DNA of 64,000 bases, from contig NZ_LNTY01000006.1 in the NCBI RefSeq assembly GCF_001559595.1, positions 558,001-622,000 of the forward strand, given 5' to 3'. The notes under the pieces are model-generated. The model saw nothing but the letters and a program-made list of their open reading frames with translations, was not told the DNA's origin and did no database searches. The stretch comes from Enterovibrio coralii. Its GTDB lineage: Bacteria; Pseudomonadota; Gammaproteobacteria; Enterobacterales; Vibrionaceae. The position numbers and the translations under genes were made by a program. Of the stretch, positions 10,099 to 19,271 are shown piece by piece. The stretch's first letter is position 1. Every line of letters starts with the position of its first letter.

Positions 10099-11121
10099 AT
10101 GATGTCCCAGCACATCTATCATCTACTCTCAAAATGGCATCCTCAAAAAGACAGTACCGAGTGGGTGCTCGGTACTGTCTTTGCAACCGAAGGCCCTTGC
10201 TATCGAAAAGCCGGGGCTATGATGCTTTTTTCGGGAGATGGTCAGCAGCTCGGCATGTTAAGTGGTGGCTGCTTGGAGTCGGATATTCAGCTTCAAGCTA
10301 AAAAAGTCATGGCGATGGACAAGCCAATGACGCTCACCTATGACAGCCAAGACGAAGACGATTTGTCATTTCAGCTAGGTATTGGCTGTGGCGGAAGCGT
10401 CGACATTTGCCTTCATCCTGTGTCTAAGGCGAACCAATATCTTGCGCTGGAAGACGTGTACAACCATTTAAAACAACGCAAATCGGGGCACTATTACCAG
10501 CAAATTACATCACAGTCCTCTGCCAAGTTTATCTCCTCATCCGATGCTCATCAGCTCCTCGGCGACAGAGAAAAAATTGGAGAGAAAATCAAAGAGGGAG
10601 GCACATCTTGGTTGCGTACCTTTATTCAACCACCCACACACTTGCTCATTGCGGGCGGGGGCCTTGACGCACGCCCAATCACTACCATCGCAAAAAGTTT
10701 AGGCTGGCAAGTGACGCTGTGGGATCCGCGGCCAGCAAACGCCCGAAAAGAGCACTTCCCTGACGTACAAACTGTCGTGAGAACCGATGCTTCGACCCTG
10801 AGTAAATATTGCAATGAGCAGCATGTTGATGCGCTGGTCGTTATGTCTCATAGCGTGTCACTCGATGCGGCTGTATTGGAAAGTGCGGTATCCACCTCAT
10901 TGAAATACATTGCACTGTTGGGACCATTGCACCGAAAAGAGGACGTTTTCCGTCAATCCTGTCTCAACAATACAGATCTGCCCTGCAAAGTTTACGGTCC
11001 TGCTGGTTTAAATCTCGGTGCAGCATTGCCAGAAGGAATTGCTATTTCTATCCTTTCAGAGTGTGTAGCGGTGCTCAACGGAGCTGACGCTAATTCTTTG
11101 AGTGGAATAGAAACTGAATGA
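10099..11121 (+). CDS. xdhC: XdhC/CoxI-family molybdenum cofactor maturation protein
   Basis: A 340-residue cytoplasmic chaperone. Family members bind sulfurated molybdenum cofactor and insert it into xanthine dehydrogenase-type enzymes. The N-terminal XdhC_CoxI domain shows GGCLESDI and the GIGCGGSVDI motif. The C-terminal Rossmann domain has LLIAGGGLDARPI and LGPLHRKEDV. The gene follows the large subunit by 11 bp, with GAGGGAG before tandem ATG codons, and its stop overlaps the next start by 4 bp. The client is almost certainly the IorAB-like enzyme upstream. Confidence 0.9.
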   Translation: MMSQHIYHLLSKWHPQKDSTEWVLGTVFATEGPCYRKAGAMMLFSGDGQQLGMLSGGCLESDIQLQAKKVMAMDKPMTLTYDSQDEDDLSFQLGIGCGGSVDICLHPVSKANQYLALEDVYNHLKQRKSGHYYQQITSQSSAKFISSSDAHQLLGDREKIGEKIKEGGTSWLRTFIQPPTHLLIAGGGLDARPITTIAKSLGWQVTLWDPRPANARKEHFPDVQTVVRTDASTLSKYCNEQHVDALVVMSHSVSLDAAVLESAVSTSLKYIALLGPLHRKEDVFRQSCLNNTDLPCKVYGPAGLNLGAALPEGIAISILSECVAVLNGADANSLSGIETE

Positions 11122-11726
11122 CAAAACTTGCTGCAGTAATTTTAGCCGCCGGTGCGGCGAGCCGTTTTGGTAGTTGTAAATCACTCGCCTTAATCAACGA
11201 TCAACCATTGATCGCCTTTCCGTTAAAAGCAGCAAACGAAGTTGCTATGGATACCTACGTCTTTACAGGGCGCTGGCACGAAGAAATACAAAACCGTGCG
11301 ATTCAACATCACTGGAAGGCAAACATCGTTTTGGCACCCATGTGGGAAAACGGTATTGGTGATGTGATTGCTTTCGCGACTTCCGAGCTTGAACGTGATT
11401 ACGACGCGATTCTCTTTATGCTGGCAGACCAACCAGCCGTGACAGGCAACAACATCGAGTTGTTACTGAAGGTGTTCGACGAGCATCCCTGTGATGCCGT
11501 TTGTTGCCAATATAGAGACACGGTAGGTGTGCCTGCCATTGCGGCGAGGAGTATGTTTGCGGAGCTGAAAACACTGAATGGAGACAATGGTGCCAAGCAC
11601 CTTTTGAATGACGGAAAGCACGTGGTCCACATTGTTGACGTGAACCAGTGCTTTATCGATATCGACACGCAAAAGGATTTGGACGATTACACCCACTACC
11701 TCAACAACATGTCGTCATATTGGTAA
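11118..11726 (+). CDS. mocA: MocA-like molybdenum cofactor nucleotidyltransferase
   Basis: A 202-residue NTP transferase of the MobA/MocA family, with the GT-A signature AAVILAAGAASRFGSCKSL at residues 5-23 and the acidic LADQPAV motif. In known cases MocA adds CMP to Mo-molybdopterin for xanthine dehydrogenase-family enzymes. Its ATGA overlap with the xdhC-type gene places it last in a four-gene operon for one Mo hydroxylase. MobA (GMP) or a sugar nucleotidyltransferase is less likely in this setting. Confidence 0.85.
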   Translation: MTKLAAVILAAGAASRFGSCKSLALINDQPLIAFPLKAANEVAMDTYVFTGRWHEEIQNRAIQHHWKANIVLAPMWENGIGDVIAFATSELERDYDAILFMLADQPAVTGNNIELLLKVFDEHPCDAVCCQYRDTVGVPAIAARSMFAELKTLNGDNGAKHLLNDGKHVVHIVDVNQCFIDIDTQKDLDDYTHYLNNMSSYW

Positions 11727-11727
11727 C

Positions 11728-11753
11728 GCATCATCACGATTCGTCGATGATGC
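11728..11753. terminator. Hairpin between convergent operons
   Basis: Perfect arms GCATCATC / GATGATGC with a 10-base loop, directly after the mocA-type stop. The T-run is weak, so termination is only likely. Confidence 0.45.
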
Positions 11754-11762
11754 TTTCACAAC

Positions 11763-13306
11763 TTAACCTTGTACAGGCACCAAGTTCTCACACCCTTTGC
11801 GCTCTTGCATCATCTTGCGGATGGTGACGGGCGCACAATACAGGGTTGTTGCAATAAGCAAAGAGACCGGCACCGCTGTAATCACAATAAATGATTGGAG
11901 TGCGTTTAAGCTCCCCTCTCCAGCAAGCAACAAGATAGCCGCCACTACACCCAGCATGATTGCCCAGAACAAACGGTGCCATTTTGAAGGCGTCGACTGT
12001 TGAGACGTCACTACTGCAATGGAGAACGCCATTGAATCCCCCGTTGTTGCAACGAATGTAGTCGTCAACAGCAAGAATGCCGGTACCAGAATTGCTTGAA
12101 GCGGCAATTGCTGCAGCATGGCAATGAGTACGGCTGGCAAACCAGCATCAGACAGCGGACCTGAAATAGAACCAGGTTGAGTCACTTCGAAGAAGATCCC
12201 GGTACCACCCAGTGCAGTGAACCAAAAGTTGGTCGCAATAGGCGCACAAATACTGATCGCCAGAATCAGCTCACGAATGGAGCGACCTTCGGAAATCTTC
12301 GCAATGAAAATCGCCATCATGGGTGCAAAACCAATAAACCAGCCCCAGAAAAACCATGTCCAACCCTGCATCCAACCGTCGTTGAAATCACCCACGCTCA
12401 AGGTGCCAAAATTAGTAAGGTAATCACCAAACGCATGAGTAAACGCACCAAAAATGAATTGTGTTGGTCCCAGCACCAAAACACAAAGTAGCAAGGCCAT
12501 CGCCCCGAGTACATTCACTTTAGATAGCCACTGCAACCCTTTGTCCATGCCAGAAAATGCTGACATCGAGTACACGAAGACGATGGCAAGCAACAAGAGA
12601 ACTTGGAGCGATAGAGAGTTATCTAAGCCCGTCAAAGACTCAATGCTGTAGCCAAGCTGGCTCGCCAGAAAACCAATCGGGCCAATCGTACCGGCCGCAA
12701 CCCCAATGATGGAACACGCGTCTACCACCGCACCAAACCAATGGTTTTCAAGGCGGTCACCAAAGATAGGTGCCAGCAAAGCACGCGGGCGAAGCTTTAA
12801 TCCTTTTACATGGTGTGCATGCATCAAAACGATGGTTGCCAATGTGCCAAGTACAGCCCATGCCAGAAAACCCCAATGCAAAAAACTCTGCTCGAGTGCT
12901 TGTTGCACAATGGCATTCTCATTTTGTGGCGTTCCAGCAAATGCTGGCGGGCGGGAAATGTAATGGAAAACGGGTTCCGCGGCAGACCAGAAAACCCCGC
13001 CCCCAGCGAGCAAAGTACACATGATCATGGAAAGCCAACGGAAGCGGCTCATCGTGCTTGAGGCTTAGAGCCCAGTTTGAGTGCGCCAGCTTTAGAAAAC
13101 GCGATTGCCAACGCAAGAAGAAGATTGCCGAGCATCAGCCATTGCCAGAATTGGCCGAACATTGCCGATGCTTGAGAAGACAGTTTTGTGATCACCTCTG
13201 AAAAGGCAGAGAGATCGATCAAAGCAGCGAGTAGGAACAAAACAAAAAAGCCAATCGTCAACGTCGATGTCAGCTTTCGTTCACTAAGGAGTTGTTTAAA
13301 AGTCAT
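11763..13306 (-). CDS. BCCT-family betaine/choline/carnitine transporter, frameshifted
   Basis: Secondary carrier for quaternary ammonium compounds, with about 12 membrane helices. The first ORF (13306 to 13049) holds helices 1-2 and ends in GSKPQAR-stop. The rest (13052 to 11763) starts MSRFRWLSM and carries VFWSAAEP and the Trp-rich GWTWFFWGWFIGFAPMMAIF motif with ISEGRSIREL. One missing base near 13050 rejoins them into 514 residues, the usual BCCT length. The frames overlap as ATGA, so a genuine two-gene split cannot be excluded from sequence alone. The family does not exist as split proteins as far as I know. Substrate unknown. Confidence 0.85.
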
Positions 13307-13458
13307 TGTGCTCTCACAAAGTACGTGAGGGGCGGCACCTTAACAGCTCCTTGGTGTGAACTCCATCACTTTTTCATTTGAGCCCTAATCATTTTATTGC
13401 AAGAGCACAATCGCAACACGACCAATCAGACCGATATCTTTATGTTATATAAATGAAT

Positions 13459-13911
13459 TCAATCCAACATGTCACGGTAGATACCTGGCTCAGACCCCAG
13501 TATTTCTATGAGTTCTAAAAATCTTCTGTAGTAGCTTTCTTTACCCGTTGGAATGATTGCATAGGCATAGCCTACGCGACTCATTGATATGAGTGCCGCT
13601 TTAACCAACGCTTCCCCTACGCCCTTCCCTCGCGCATCGTCACCAACACCTAAAGGACCAAAATACCCTTTTGCGGTACCGTCATAACACGCAAATCCCA
13701 GAATCTTTTTCCCTTCCACCGCGATAAACAGGCTGTTGCATTTCAAGAACGCTACTTCCGCTTCACTTGCCCAATGCTCATTGAAGTTTTGCAATATCCA
13801 ACGAATCACCGCGCCTTTTTCCGGACCAATTGGTTTTCGAACAATAAACGAATTTTTCTCAGATGGGATTTCAAGAAATGCATTTTCGTAAAGCTTAACG
13901 AGGTAATCCAT
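13459..13911 (-). CDS. GNAT-family N-acetyltransferase
   Basis: A 150-residue single-domain acetyltransferase. The acetyl-CoA loop is recognisable as LGVGDDARGKGVGEALVKAAL (around residues 96-116), preceded by strand GFACYDGTAKGYFGP. A GGGAG site precedes ATG 13911. The substrate is unknown. It is one of several GNAT genes in the window but is separate from the 25.8-32 kb cluster. Confidence 0.85.
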   Translation of the reverse strand: MDYLVKLYENAFLEIPSEKNSFIVRKPIGPEKGAVIRWILQNFNEHWASEAEVAFLKCNSLFIAVEGKKILGFACYDGTAKGYFGPLGVGDDARGKGVGEALVKAALISMSRVGYAYAIIPTGKESYYRRFLELIEILGSEPGIYRDMLD

Positions 13912-14007
13912 ATGGTTTTAGCTCCCTAGATTTGGCAGTGCAGCGACAAAGAAAACGCGAAACGTAAGAATGTAGTGATGACTGAATTATCTATCTGACA
14001 GGTATAA

Positions 14008-14033
14008 AAAAAGCCTGAATAATCAGGCTTTTT
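14008..14033 (-). terminator. Bidirectional terminator overlapping a stop codon
   Basis: AAAAAGCCTGA / TCAGGCTTTTT hairpin with a 4-base loop. The stop codon of the adjacent minus-strand gene lies inside the stem. Confidence 0.8.
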
Positions 14034-14454
14034 CAAGTTTTCTTTTTCGAGATTTTGCGTGACTTTCCACTATTTGTTTGTGGAGTGACATCGCAGCTCG
14101 TAACAGGCGAGGATGAAGCTGAATTTCTCGGTTTTCTACCAACACCTTGTTGTAATTCACGACAGAGGCCGTTAAACACGCCGCTACTTTAATTTGTCCT
14201 GTTTTGTGTGCGTACATTGCGGTTTTAATCGCCATAAATGCACGTTGGTCGTTCTTCTTGTAGTTCTGAACAGCAAAACGCTCAAATCGGTTAAAGTCCT
14301 TATGATAAGACTTGTGAATTCGAGTAACGTGTTTATCGTAATACTCTCTGTATTTGCCGTAACTACCCGTTTTGTTGGCTAGCATAAGCTTTTTCACCCA
14401 GTCTGTAGACTTGAGCGACTCTTTCTTAAACAAGCCGGTTAGCCAAGCAAACAT
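14023..14454 (-). CDS. Hypothetical basic cytoplasmic protein
   Basis: A 143-residue protein rich in Lys, Arg, His and Tyr, predicted largely alpha-helical. It has no signal peptide, no membrane segment after the first short hydrophobic residues, and a very basic tail (SRKRKLEKA). It starts at ATG 14454 behind a strong AGGAGGA. I do not recognise the family. The strong ribosome site and dedicated terminator support a real gene. The region 14455-14651 upstream holds only its leader. Confidence 0.65.
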   Translation of the reverse strand: MFAWLTGLFKKESLKSTDWVKKLMLANKTGSYGKYREYYDKHVTRIHKSYHKDFNRFERFAVQNYKKNDQRAFMAIKTAMYAHKTGQIKVAACLTASVVNYNKVLVENREIQLHPRLLRAAMSLHKQIVESHAKSRKRKLEKA

Positions 14455-14651
14455 TCATTCCTCCTACATTTTCTCCTTGGGTTTTTCACTCAATGCGAGC
14501 TTCCAACTCACCCAAAGAAATGTTTATTGCTTTTGTATGGCATTGATTCATGCCCGAGCTGCAGAATGGACTGAAAACCAAGCAACTCGCGTGTAATCTA
14601 CGCTATCGGCAGATTCTACTGAAATTTTATAGTCGTTGCGCAGGTAAATTG

Positions 14652-15748
14652 TCAGAAATTTCTATGGCTCTGTGCAAAATCACTTTTCGCGACACTTACG
14701 CCTTTCAACTGTGCGAATACCTTATCACCCTCAACAAGACTTAGGTCATCAATTGCCCACTCTGTGACATTCGCAAACAAGGTTTCTTTCCCTACCGATA
14801 AGGCAACCTGACGGTAACCCGCCTGCTCATTCAGCGTCGAAATGTCTCTCACTTCACAAGGGATCACATTTCGAATACTGCTATCACTCGGCCTGGTTCG
14901 AACAATAGAAATATCGTTGGCGAACACTCGAAGTCTCAGGCTTGTTCCCGCCACTTCATCAACCTTTGGTACCCAAAGCTGCTCGCCTTCCAAATTCAAT
15001 TGAGACATGGCGTATTGAGGGTGATCGCCAACCACACTCGCCGTAACAAGCGCACTTTGCTCTTTCACATTGAGCCAAGGTCGCATATGGATGAACCCCA
15101 CACATCGTGCAATGGGCCATTGGCGATTACCTTTCCTTCTGCGAGCAACAGCATGTGATCGGCGAGCTGCAAGATCTCATCCAAGCTGTGACTCACGTAT
15201 ATCACGGGAATATTGAGCGAATGTGTCAGCTTCAGAAGATAAGAGATCAACTCCTGACGGCGCGGACCATCTAACGACGCCGTTGGCTCATCCATGATCA
15301 GCAATTCAGGTTCCGCTAAGAGAGCACGTCCAATGGCAACACGCTGCTTTTCGCCACCCGAAAGATCGGAAGGATAACGGCTTAAAAGGTGCGTTATATC
15401 GAGCAGTTCAGTGATTTCAGAGACAGCAGCAACGTCTTTCTTCTGTTGTCCGTATTTGAGATTTTTCTCGACGGACATGTGAGGAAACAGCCTCGCATCT
15501 TGAAACACATAGCCAATGCGGCGCTTCTCAGGAGGAAGGTTTATCTTTTCATTGCTGTTAAAAAGCGTCTTGTCTCCGACACGGATGAGTCCACAATGCG
15601 GTGTGTCTAAACCCGCGACCGCATTGATAACCGATGTTTTCCCTGCACCAGAACGGCCAAAAACAGCCGTTATCCCGGAAGAGGGAATCGTGACATCCAG
15701 CTCAAGGAAGAAGGTTTCGCGCGCCAGTTGGAAGTTCAGTGTGATCAT
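14652..15748 (-). CDS. modC: Molybdate ABC transporter ATP-binding protein ModC, frameshifted
   Basis: ATPase of the molybdate importer. Walker A is FGRSGAGKTS, the signature is LSGGEKQRVAIGRALL and Walker B is LLIMDEP. The C-terminal Mop/TOBE domain (SIRNVIPCEVRD, VFAQLKGVSVA) lies in another frame from about 15088. One missing base restores WGSS-x-MRPWLNVKEQ, matching ModC, for about 365 residues. The start is ATG 15748 (MITLNFQLA) behind GGGAGTG, overlapping the modB stop as ATGA. An in-frame codon at 15787 would start inside modB. Confidence 0.9.
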
Positions 15749-16437
15749 TTCACTCCCATCCTTCTTTTCATTCTGCGGCTCAACCATTCAGACCCAAACA
15801 ATGACAGCAGAGAAATGACGATGGCGATGATGCAAAGCCTCGCGACACTTTGTTCCGCCCCCGGTGTTTCAATGAATGCAAACATGGCAAGCGGTATGGT
15901 CTGCGTTTCGCCAGGAATATTGGAAACAAACGTGATGGTTGCACCAAACTCCCCCAAACTACGGGCAAACGCTAACACGAGTCCTGACACAATACCCGGT
16001 GCAATCAATGGCAATGTGATGGTAAAGAAGACCCGAATGGGTGAAGCACCAAGTGTTCTCGCCGCCGCTTCCAAGCGCTTATCCACCAGCTCGATAGAAA
16101 GCCGAATCGCGCGCACCAGCAAGGGAAATGCCACGACGGCTGATGCTAATGCCGCCCCTTTCCAATTGAATGAAAACGAAATACCAAATGTATCAAATAA
16201 CCAACTGCCAACAGCACCACGACGCCCCATAACGACCAAGAGCAAATAGCCAATAACAACTGGCGGAAGCACTAAAGGAAGATGGATAATCCCATCTAGC
16301 AGTGCTTTACCTGCAAAGTTACGGCGCGCCAACAACCAAGCTAGCGCAATACCAAAAGGCAAACTCACCGCAACGGCGACAGACGATATTTTTAAGCTGA
16401 GGATCAGTGCTTGCCATTCCAGCGGAGTCAACACCAT
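15745..16437 (-). CDS. modB: Molybdate ABC transporter permease ModB
   Basis: A 230-residue inner-membrane permease with about five helices. It has the binding-protein-dependent transport EAA motif (EAAARTLGASPIRVFFTITLPL) that docks on ModC. N-terminal text MVLTPLEWQALILSLKIS is typical of ModB. It follows modA by four bases and overlaps modC, so modABC is one operon supplying molybdate, presumably to the Mo enzyme encoded 6 kb away. Confidence 0.93.
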   Translation of the reverse strand: MVLTPLEWQALILSLKISSVAVAVSLPFGIALAWLLARRNFAGKALLDGIIHLPLVLPPVVIGYLLLVVMGRRGAVGSWLFDTFGISFSFNWKGAALASAVVAFPLLVRAIRLSIELVDKRLEAAARTLGASPIRVFFTITLPLIAPGIVSGLVLAFARSLGEFGATITFVSNIPGETQTIPLAMFAFIETPGAEQSVARLCIIAIVISLLSLFGSEWLSRRMKRRMGVK

Positions 16438-16441
16438 GTGA

Positions 16442-17224
16442 TTATGACTCCCCTTTGCCCGCAGTCACGTTGAAGCCGTTTTCCTTTAGAATTTGGCGGG
16501 ACGTTTCGCTATCAAGGAATTGGTCAAATGCCTTCGCCGCGTCTTTTGCCTGCACCGTTAGTGCTTTCGGAAAAATGATGGGGGCATGTGAGCTTTCTGG
16601 GAACGTGGCCGCTAATTTAACCTTGGAAGACGCCACAGCATCTGAGAAGTAAACAATCCCCAGAGGTGCCTCTCCTCTTTCCACCAACGCCAACGTTGCT
16701 CTCACGCTGTTTGACAGGGCAAGTTTGTCTTCAACATTCGACCATAAATTCAAGCTTTGCAGCGACTCTTTACCGTAAATGCCCGCGGGAACATGGTTTG
16801 GATCTGAAATCGCAAGACGGCTGCTTCCGATTGCTTGCAAGAGGGAATCAGGCGTTAGCTCAATCGATTTGTCACCAAGCGTGTCGGCGACCAAAACTAG
16901 CTTATTTCTCGCCCAATCCGCGCGCGTTGAGCCATCAACCACGCCTTGCTCTATGGCATAGTCCATCCACTTTTCATTAGCAGAGATGTAGATGTCGGCA
17001 GGTGCACCGTAGGCAAGTTGGCGTGCCAGAGCAGAAGAAGAACCGTAAGAGACAATGACTTTGCCACCTGTCTTTTGTTCGTATTGATGCACGATTTCGT
17101 TAAGTGCTGTCGTCATAGATGAGGCTGCAAACACCAACACCTTGTCATTGGCAACAGCGGGGCTTGAGCAAAGTAAGCCGAAGACAACAAAAGCACTCGA
17201 AATGTGACGAAAAATGCGTTGCAT
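16442..17224 (-). CDS. modA: Molybdate-binding periplasmic protein ModA
   Basis: Solute-binding protein of the molybdate transporter. A signal peptide (MQRIFRHISSAFVVFGLL, cleavage after AVAN or nearby) is followed by VLVFAASSMTTALNEI and YGSSSALARQLAYGAPADIYISA, the oxyanion-binding signatures. ATG 17224 is preferred over an upstream in-frame start because AGGGAG lies just upstream and the signal peptide then begins correctly (260 residues). First gene of modABC. I saw no convincing ModE palindrome in 17225-17449. Confidence 0.92.
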   Translation of the reverse strand: MQRIFRHISSAFVVFGLLCSSPAVANDKVLVFAASSMTTALNEIVHQYEQKTGGKVIVSYGSSSALARQLAYGAPADIYISANEKWMDYAIEQGVVDGSTRADWARNKLVLVADTLGDKSIELTPDSLLQAIGSSRLAISDPNHVPAGIYGKESLQSLNLWSNVEDKLALSNSVRATLALVERGEAPLGIVYFSDAVASSKVKLAATFPESSHAPIIFPKALTVQAKDAAKAFDQFLDSETSRQILKENGFNVTAGKGES

Positions 17225-17449
17225 ACGCTCCCTAACTTGCACGCGACATTGAATCCGTATCATACCAATGAAATGGCGTAGACAGTTATTTATTCACGCC
17301 TTTATGCGCTTGGATGGTGGCTTTGCAACCAACTTTAACGGTAGCAACGAACGAGGAATTTCACGATAGGAAGCAACACAAGTGTGAAGTGCGACTGAAC
17401 ACAATAACCCAAAGCGCACAGACGCAGGGTAACGCCCAGCGAACAGACG

Positions 17450-17749
17450 TTACGCCTCTGTGTTGATCGTGATGGTATAGCGGTTGTCGGCTGCTGGGTG
17501 CATGTATAGGATTTGTTGTCCCATTGAATGATGGGAGATGAGATAATTGCCTTGTGGAAATTCAACACCTTCAGGTGCGGCAAGCACAATGCTGTAGTGC
17601 TCAACCAAACGACCATCTTTCGTTTCGCCATTGCCTTCACGCTCTTTGACGTCTTCGCAAAGAATGTCGTATTCGTTTTCAGCACCATCAATCAGCTGAA
17701 CCGTTTGTCCAGCAAGCTTGGAGATATTCTCCCAAGACAAAACATTCAT
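17450..17749 (-). CDS. DUF6916-like small protein
   Basis: A 99-residue soluble protein starting at ATG 17749 (MNVLSWENISKLAGQTV) behind GGGAGA; a longer in-frame reading to 17821 lacks a ribosome site. The pattern LAGQTVQLIDG...EHYSIVLAAPEG...PQGNYLISHHSMGQQILYMHP resembles the DUF6916 beta-fold family, often encoded near phage-tail-collar-like proteins. No such neighbour is present here. Function unknown; the family assignment is from pattern memory. Confidence 0.65.
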   Translation of the reverse strand: MNVLSWENISKLAGQTVQLIDGAENEYDILCEDVKEREGNGETKDGRLVEHYSIVLAAPEGVEFPQGNYLISHHSMGQQILYMHPAADNRYTITINTEA

Positions 17750-17821
17750 GTTTTTCTCCCGACAAGCGTTTTGGGTTTTAGACGCTTGCGCGACTTCCCT
17801 ATTCACAAAGCAAGAGACCAA

Positions 17822-18571
17822 CTACAACTAAATGCCAGCCTACGAGCAGCAATTGATTAGAGTTTAGCCAAAAAGTGCACTATCAAACTGAATTTATGCA
17901 GAAAATTCTGACAGTTGCCTCAATATTTTTGGGTTTTTACGCAGAATGGGAGAATTTGGGAGGGGATATTTACCAGAAACGCCGTTTGGCGTTTCTGGAT
18001 TTTTGCGATTAACGCAGTTTGAGTGGACGCGTTTTTTGCGATTTGTTCTGATGATAGAACCACTGGCGTCTTGTTTTGTTATTCATATAACACCTCTTTT
18101 TTTATTCAGGTTAATAGCAATAACTGACAGGTATCTGCTCGTTACGCTTAACATTCCTGATTGATTAAAAACCGCTAGTTCTTACGCAGCCATACTGGAT
18201 GGCAGGGTTTCCTCTAAATCTGCCTGAGGAGCATTTCTTGTTGAGCACAAGGCTCGTTTGCGTATGAAACTAGCTAAACATATGACATTCGATATAGAAA
18301 CAAGTTCCGTTCGTCATCACGTTGAATCTAGTTTTATTACATTGAATTTCAAGTTTCAAGCGATTCTCGCCTCACTTATGTTCGAGAGATCACATTTCAA
18401 CTCAATGCATATAAAAATGTTACATAATGGCTGCATCCCTTTGATGTTGCGGCATTGCGAGAGATTTAAAGTGTCAAAATGACGCGTTTCTGTTTCATCA
18501 ACGCAATACTCAATATCGCTACCTCTGGCACGTGTTTACGTATAAACTCGCAGGTAATGAAACAGTGAACA
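17822..18571. other. 750-bp gene-free region with one strong hairpin
   Basis: Only short ORFs without ribosome sites or recognisable products occur. At 17973-17998 there is a perfect 11-bp stem (CCAGAAACGCC / GGCGTTTCTGG, loop GTTT) followed by ATTTTTG, a terminator-like end with no gene upstream on that strand. It may mark the 3' end of a small RNA or a decayed gene. Confidence 0.4.
17973..18003 (+). terminator. Orphan terminator-like hairpin
   Basis: 11-bp perfect stem with a 4-base loop and five T following, not assignable to any annotated gene. Confidence 0.5.
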
Positions 18572-18583
18572 TTGGCAATAAAC

Positions 18584-19009
18584 ATGTCCCACGAAGAATT
18601 TGAAGTAGAAGCCCTCGGTATTGAGGTATCAAACCAGCCTATCGAGCTTTACAAAGTGCTTAAAATCGCTAACGCAGTCAGTGGCGGTGGTGAAGCAAAA
18701 GCAGCGATCAGCGAAGGCTATGTGATCGTAAATGGTGAAGTTGAAACCCGTAAGCGTTGCAAAATCTACGACGGCGATGTCATTGCATTCAACGAAGAGT
18801 TTTATGTGGTTTTGTGTGATACACCACCGGTAGAGGTTGAACCTCGCCCAGCGAAAGCACCTGAGCAATCCAAACAAAAAGAACAAAAGCCAAAACCAAT
18901 CAAAGAAAAGAAAAAGGCGAAACCATCAAACGCGCCGAATAAGGTCGTTAAGAAAGACATTCAAGATTCGCCAAGAAGTGAATCCGGTCGACGCGCCATT
19001 TCCTTCTAA
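18584..19009 (+). CDS. S4-domain RNA-binding protein with basic tail
   Basis: A YbcJ-like S4 protein. The S4 fold covers residues ~10-75 (IELYKVLKIANAVSGGGEAKAAISEGYVIVNG contains the RNA-binding helix pair, followed by VETRKRCKIYDGD). After a PPVEVEPRPAK linker, a ~60-residue low-complexity tail rich in Lys, Pro, Glu and Gln follows. YbcJ of E. coli is only ~70 residues, so the tail is an addition, likely for extra RNA or ribosome contact. The start is ATG 18584; TTG at 18572 is in frame but less likely. It ends at a strong terminator. Confidence 0.8.
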   Translation: MSHEEFEVEALGIEVSNQPIELYKVLKIANAVSGGGEAKAAISEGYVIVNGEVETRKRCKIYDGDVIAFNEEFYVVLCDTPPVEVEPRPAKAPEQSKQKEQKPKPIKEKKKAKPSNAPNKVVKKDIQDSPRSESGRRAISF

Positions 19010-19016
19010 TGCTTAG

Positions 19017-19038
19017 AGCCACCTTCGGGTGGTTTTTT
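19017..19038 (+). terminator. Terminator of the S4-domain gene
   Basis: CCACC-TTCG-GGTGG hairpin with a stable UUCG-type loop and six T, directly after the stop. Confidence 0.85.
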
Positions 19039-19271
19039 GTTGCCCTCTACCCTTCACCATTTCCAATCGTTTCCCGCACTGTTCAGTTTGCATACATCGC
19101 GCTTTTTGCATCGCACCTGGGTGATGTGTCCAATATTTTCAACATTCACACTCAACGCATTAACCCTCTCGAAAATTTTGCGATGTGCCTATCCCTTGAA
19201 GTTTGGACGCAGACGCTTTCGGACGTTAGCATCCAGAATTCAAGACAATAAAAGCAAAAGAAGAGGGAAAC

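Noticed and set aside
11763..13306. Genuine two-subunit BCCT transporter coupled by ATGA
   Set aside because: Combined length and motifs match a single BCCT chain, and the same missing-base pattern occurs in fifteen other genes.
17946..18482. Short ORFs of 72 and 74 residues
   Set aside because: No ribosome site, odd composition and no recognisable domain; the first overlaps a terminator-like hairpin.
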